A DNA stretch of 7,768 bases, taken from assembly GCA_016302965.1 (NCBI GenBank), contig JAEDMP010000094.1, positions 1-7,768 on the forward strand. The letters run 5' to 3'. Numbering within the stretch: the first letter of the stretch is position 1; each line of letters opens with the position of its first letter. Shown here piece by piece: positions 6,248 through 7,768 of this stretch. The notes beneath the pieces are model-generated. The model did not search any database, had not been told where the DNA came from, and saw nothing but the letters and a program-made list of their open reading frames with translations. The position numbers and the translations under genes are program-made. The DNA is from Bacteroidaceae bacterium (GTDB lineage: Bacteria; Bacteroidota; Bacteroidia; Bacteroidales; Bacteroidaceae).

Positions 6248-7336
6248 TTATCTCCGTCCGCCTCCGCGGTCGTTTTGACTGTTGTGATTGCTGCTTCTTG
6301 TGGAGCTGCTTTTTGTTGAGAAACTTCGGTTGCCGTTCATGCTGCCCCGGTTGCCGCTGATACCATTGTTGCGGTTGATGCTGCTGCCGCCGCTATTGCG
6401 GTTGACACTGGGGGTAGGCAAGGAGATGCTGTTTCTGTTTGTCCTGTTGTTGGATCCGCTGATACCGCTTGGCCTGTTGATGCTGGAACCACTGATTGCC
6501 TGGTTGTTTTTTATTTGTACACTGCCGTTTGAGTTGGGACGGAAAGTGCCAGGAGCTTGCTGGTTGCGGTTGTGAACCTTTGAGTTGACCGTCACGCGGG
6601 TAGAGCTCTCGCGGTCTGTACGGTTGGGACGATTGCCGCCGTTGCCGAAGTTACCACCATGATTGCGGTCATTGTTGTTGCCGCCATTGAAATGGTTGTT
6701 GCGGTCGTTGTTGCCACCGAAGTTGCCTCCGTGTATGCGGTCATTATCTACCTTGTCCATTCTGAATCCTGGTCTGTTGCCATGGTTGTTCCCGTGGTTG
6801 TGGCTTCCCTTGAAGTCGCCCCTGTCCCAGCGGTCTTTCATGCCCCAATGCTTGTCGCTGTGGGAAATGTAGTGGTCGCGGTGATGATAGTAGTAGCTTC
6901 TTCCTCCATTGTTTCTCCAACTGTGTCCACCGCAATAAGAGATGTAGACATGTGGAGCGGAGAAATAGAAGTAGTTGCGGTGGGGATAGCGGGCATAGAT
7001 ACCAAAATGCCAGTTGCCGGCATGCCAGGTGAGGGGACGGTAGAAGTAGAGGGCGGTCTGAAAAGCGCTCCACTGCCAGTCGAAGAGTACGTAGCTCATG
7101 TCCAGGTTGCGGCGGGTCCAATAGGGGCCGTAGAGGTCGTCAGGTGTCGTGATGCCCATCAGATAGTCGAGGTTTATCTCGAAGGCGGCCTCGTATTGGG
7201 CGTCGTTGAGGTTCAGTTCGTAAGCCATCTTGTCGGTGAGGAAGAGGGCTTCCCTGCGTGCCTGTTCATAGCTCATGGCGTTGCTGTTGAGCAGAAGGGC
7301 GAACAGGGCGGTGAGTGTCATGATTATCTGTTTCAT
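6248..7336 (-). CDS. Secreted protein with His-rich middle and Asn/Gly/Ser-rich tail, function unknown
   Basis: A 362-residue secreted protein I cannot assign to a named function. The start is the ATG at 7336, giving the signal peptide MKQIIMTLTALFALLLNSNA; the ATG at 7363 would add nine residues ahead of it. Residues 22-60 are helical and include LTDKMAYELNLNDAQYEAAF, loosely like the LTxxQ region of Spy/CpxP-type periplasmic proteins. Residues 66-140 are rich in Trp, Tyr and Phe (YWTRRNLDMSY, FDWQWSAF, HFGIYARYPHRNYFYF) and look folded. Residues 148-186 are His-rich (YYYHHRDHYISHSDKHW, SHNHGNNHG). The tail (190-362) is low complexity, rich in Asn, Gly, Arg and Ser, with two related units at 284-294 (SSINRPSGISG) and 318-328 (SSINRNNGISG). 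It is convergent to the histidine-phosphatase gene. I infer an envelope or extracellular location, with possible metal binding by the His cluster. Confidence 0.85.
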   Translation of the reverse strand: MKQIIMTLTALFALLLNSNAMSYEQARREALFLTDKMAYELNLNDAQYEAAFEINLDYLMGITTPDDLYGPYWTRRNLDMSYVLFDWQWSAFQTALYFYRPLTWHAGNWHFGIYARYPHRNYFYFSAPHVYISYCGGHSWRNNGGRSYYYHHRDHYISHSDKHWGMKDRWDRGDFKGSHNHGNNHGNRPGFRMDKVDNDRIHGGNFGGNNDRNNHFNGGNNNDRNHGGNFGNGGNRPNRTDRESSTRVTVNSKVHNRNQQAPGTFRPNSNGSVQIKNNQAISGSSINRPSGISGSNNRTNRNSISLPTPSVNRNSGGSSINRNNGISGNRGSMNGNRSFSTKSSSTRSSNHNSQNDRGGGRR

Positions 7337-7385
7337 AATCGTAGTTATTTGGATGTTCAACATGCATTGTTTCTTTTATCTGCTG

Positions 7386-7417
7386 CAAAGGAACAACTTT
7401 TTTTCCAATCTTGCAAA
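7386..7417 (-). promoter_or_regulatory. Putative promoter of the His/Asn-rich secreted protein gene
   Basis: On the minus strand a TTTG (7414-7417) is followed after 20 bases by TTCCTTTG (7386-7393). The latter matches the Bacteroidetes -7 box TAnnTTTG except at position two, and the former fits a -33 TTTG/TTG at near-usual spacing. Transcription would start around 7380, leaving a leader of about 45 bases. The two boxes lie in a direct repeat of TGCAAAGGA on the plus strand (7384-7392 and 7412-7420). Confidence 0.55.
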
Positions 7418-7448
7418 GGAAAATCCCTAAAGCCAAGGGGGAATTTCC
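7418..7448. other. Imperfect inverted repeat next to promoter
   Basis: GGAAAATCCC (7418-7427) and GGGAATTTCC (7439-7448) pair with a single mismatch around an 11-base loop. It lies after the small minus-strand gene's stop and directly against the -33 box of the next minus-strand gene. It could be a weak terminator for the former or an operator-like site for the latter. No strong T-tract follows. Confidence 0.35.
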
Positions 7449-7468
7449 CTATGATGGCATCTCAACAG

Positions 7469-7672
7469 TCAATTATTCTGCGCTTGCAGTGCAGGAAGGG
7501 CATTGCTGGAGCAACTGATCGCCACCTCTGTGGCGGTGAACACACCATAGGGCATCATCGTTGCGCTGTTGATACGCTGCAGGTTGTGCTTGGTGACCAT
7601 GTTGTATCCGAAGAAATGGGGAGGTTTGTTCTCGAATGCCTGGTTGAGCAGGCGCGAGATGCCCTTGTACAT
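7469..7672 (-). CDS. Small hypothetical protein or gene remnant, 67 residues
   Basis: The frame from the ATG at 7672 to a TGA at 7469 uses the same G/C-ending codons as the neighbouring genes (such as CTG, AAC, ATC, GGC), which argues it is or was truly coding. The product is soluble-looking, with no signal peptide or membrane segment, and ends ALPALQAQNN. I do not recognise a family. An AAGGGGGAG stretch (7683-7691 on the plus strand) lies ten bases ahead of the start and resembles a Shine-Dalgarno site, though this phylum rarely depends on one. The frame stays open upstream only to a TAA at 7706-7708. A TGA in another frame shares one base with the ATG. It may be an intact small gene or the C-terminal end of a decayed larger one. 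Confidence 0.5.
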   Translation of the reverse strand: MYKGISRLLNQAFENKPPHFFGYNMVTKHNLQRINSATMMPYGVFTATEVAISCSSNALPALQAQNN

Positions 7673-7716
7673 CAGGACGATTCTCCCCCTTCGAGGAGCT
7701 TTCTCTTATCGGGCTC

Positions 7717-7768
7717 TTATCTGAAATCGCCGAAACCCCAGTGTTTATCGGCATTTCGCCCGCTGAAA
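7717..7768 (-). CDS. C-terminal end of a gene entering from the right edge
   Basis: Sixteen sense codons in one minus-strand frame read FSGRNADKHWGFGDFR and then stop at TAA (7717-7719). Codon choice (TTC, AGC, GCC, GAT, GGC) resembles that of the neighbouring genes and is better than in the other two frames here. This suggests a genuine C-terminus of an upstream gene whose body lies outside the window. The tail is aromatic and glycine-rich. It is too short to name a family, and a chance open frame cannot be excluded. Confidence 0.4.
   Translation of the reverse strand, partial: FSGRNADKHWGFGDFR

Overview
The window looks like a piece of a Bacteroidales chromosome, most likely from Prevotellaceae. 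The evidence is the gene families (a DUF5689-type lipoprotein, a TonB-dependent outer-membrane receptor with no SusD partner, and a secreted endonuclease/exonuclease/phosphatase-fold protein), the absence of Shine-Dalgarno sites before most genes, promoter-like boxes resembling the Bacteroidetes -7 element TAnnTTTG, and codons rich in G/C at third positions beside AT-rich intergenic spacers. No RNA gene, CRISPR array, insertion sequence or phage gene was seen.

Layout. (1) 1-3737, minus strand: an apparent envelope operon transcribed right to left. It contains a TonB-dependent receptor (3737 to 1167), a DUF5689-type lipoprotein (1078 to 245) and the first 64 codons of another lipoprotein (194 to beyond the left edge). 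A short three-copy tandem repeat lies between receptor and DUF5689 gene. (2) 3738-3889: an AT-rich divergent promoter region. (3) 3896-6114, plus strand: a secreted endonuclease/exonuclease/phosphatase-fold enzyme, uridine kinase (udk) and a histidine-phosphatase-family protein. The last two overlap by an ATGA. (4) 6115-6247: a convergent intergenic region with four perfect 15-bp direct repeats and an inverted copy that can fold into a strong hairpin. (5) 6248-7336, minus strand: a secreted protein with a conserved-looking N-terminal part and a long His-, Asn-, Gly- and Ser-rich tail; its promoter overlaps an imperfect inverted repeat. (6) 7469-7768, minus strand: a small 67-codon gene or gene remnant, and the last codons of a gene entering from the right edge.

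How the genes may work together. The receptor, its surface lipoproteins and the divergently transcribed secreted phosphodiesterase/nuclease-fold enzyme look like one uptake unit that lacks SusD. The next gene, uridine kinase, salvages pyrimidine nucleosides. The simplest unified hypothesis is scavenging of a phosphate-ester substrate, perhaps extracellular nucleic acid or nucleotides. This rests on neighbourhood and fold-level reasoning only. The substrate is not shown by the sequence, and udk plus the phosphatase may simply be housekeeping genes that happen to lie downstream.
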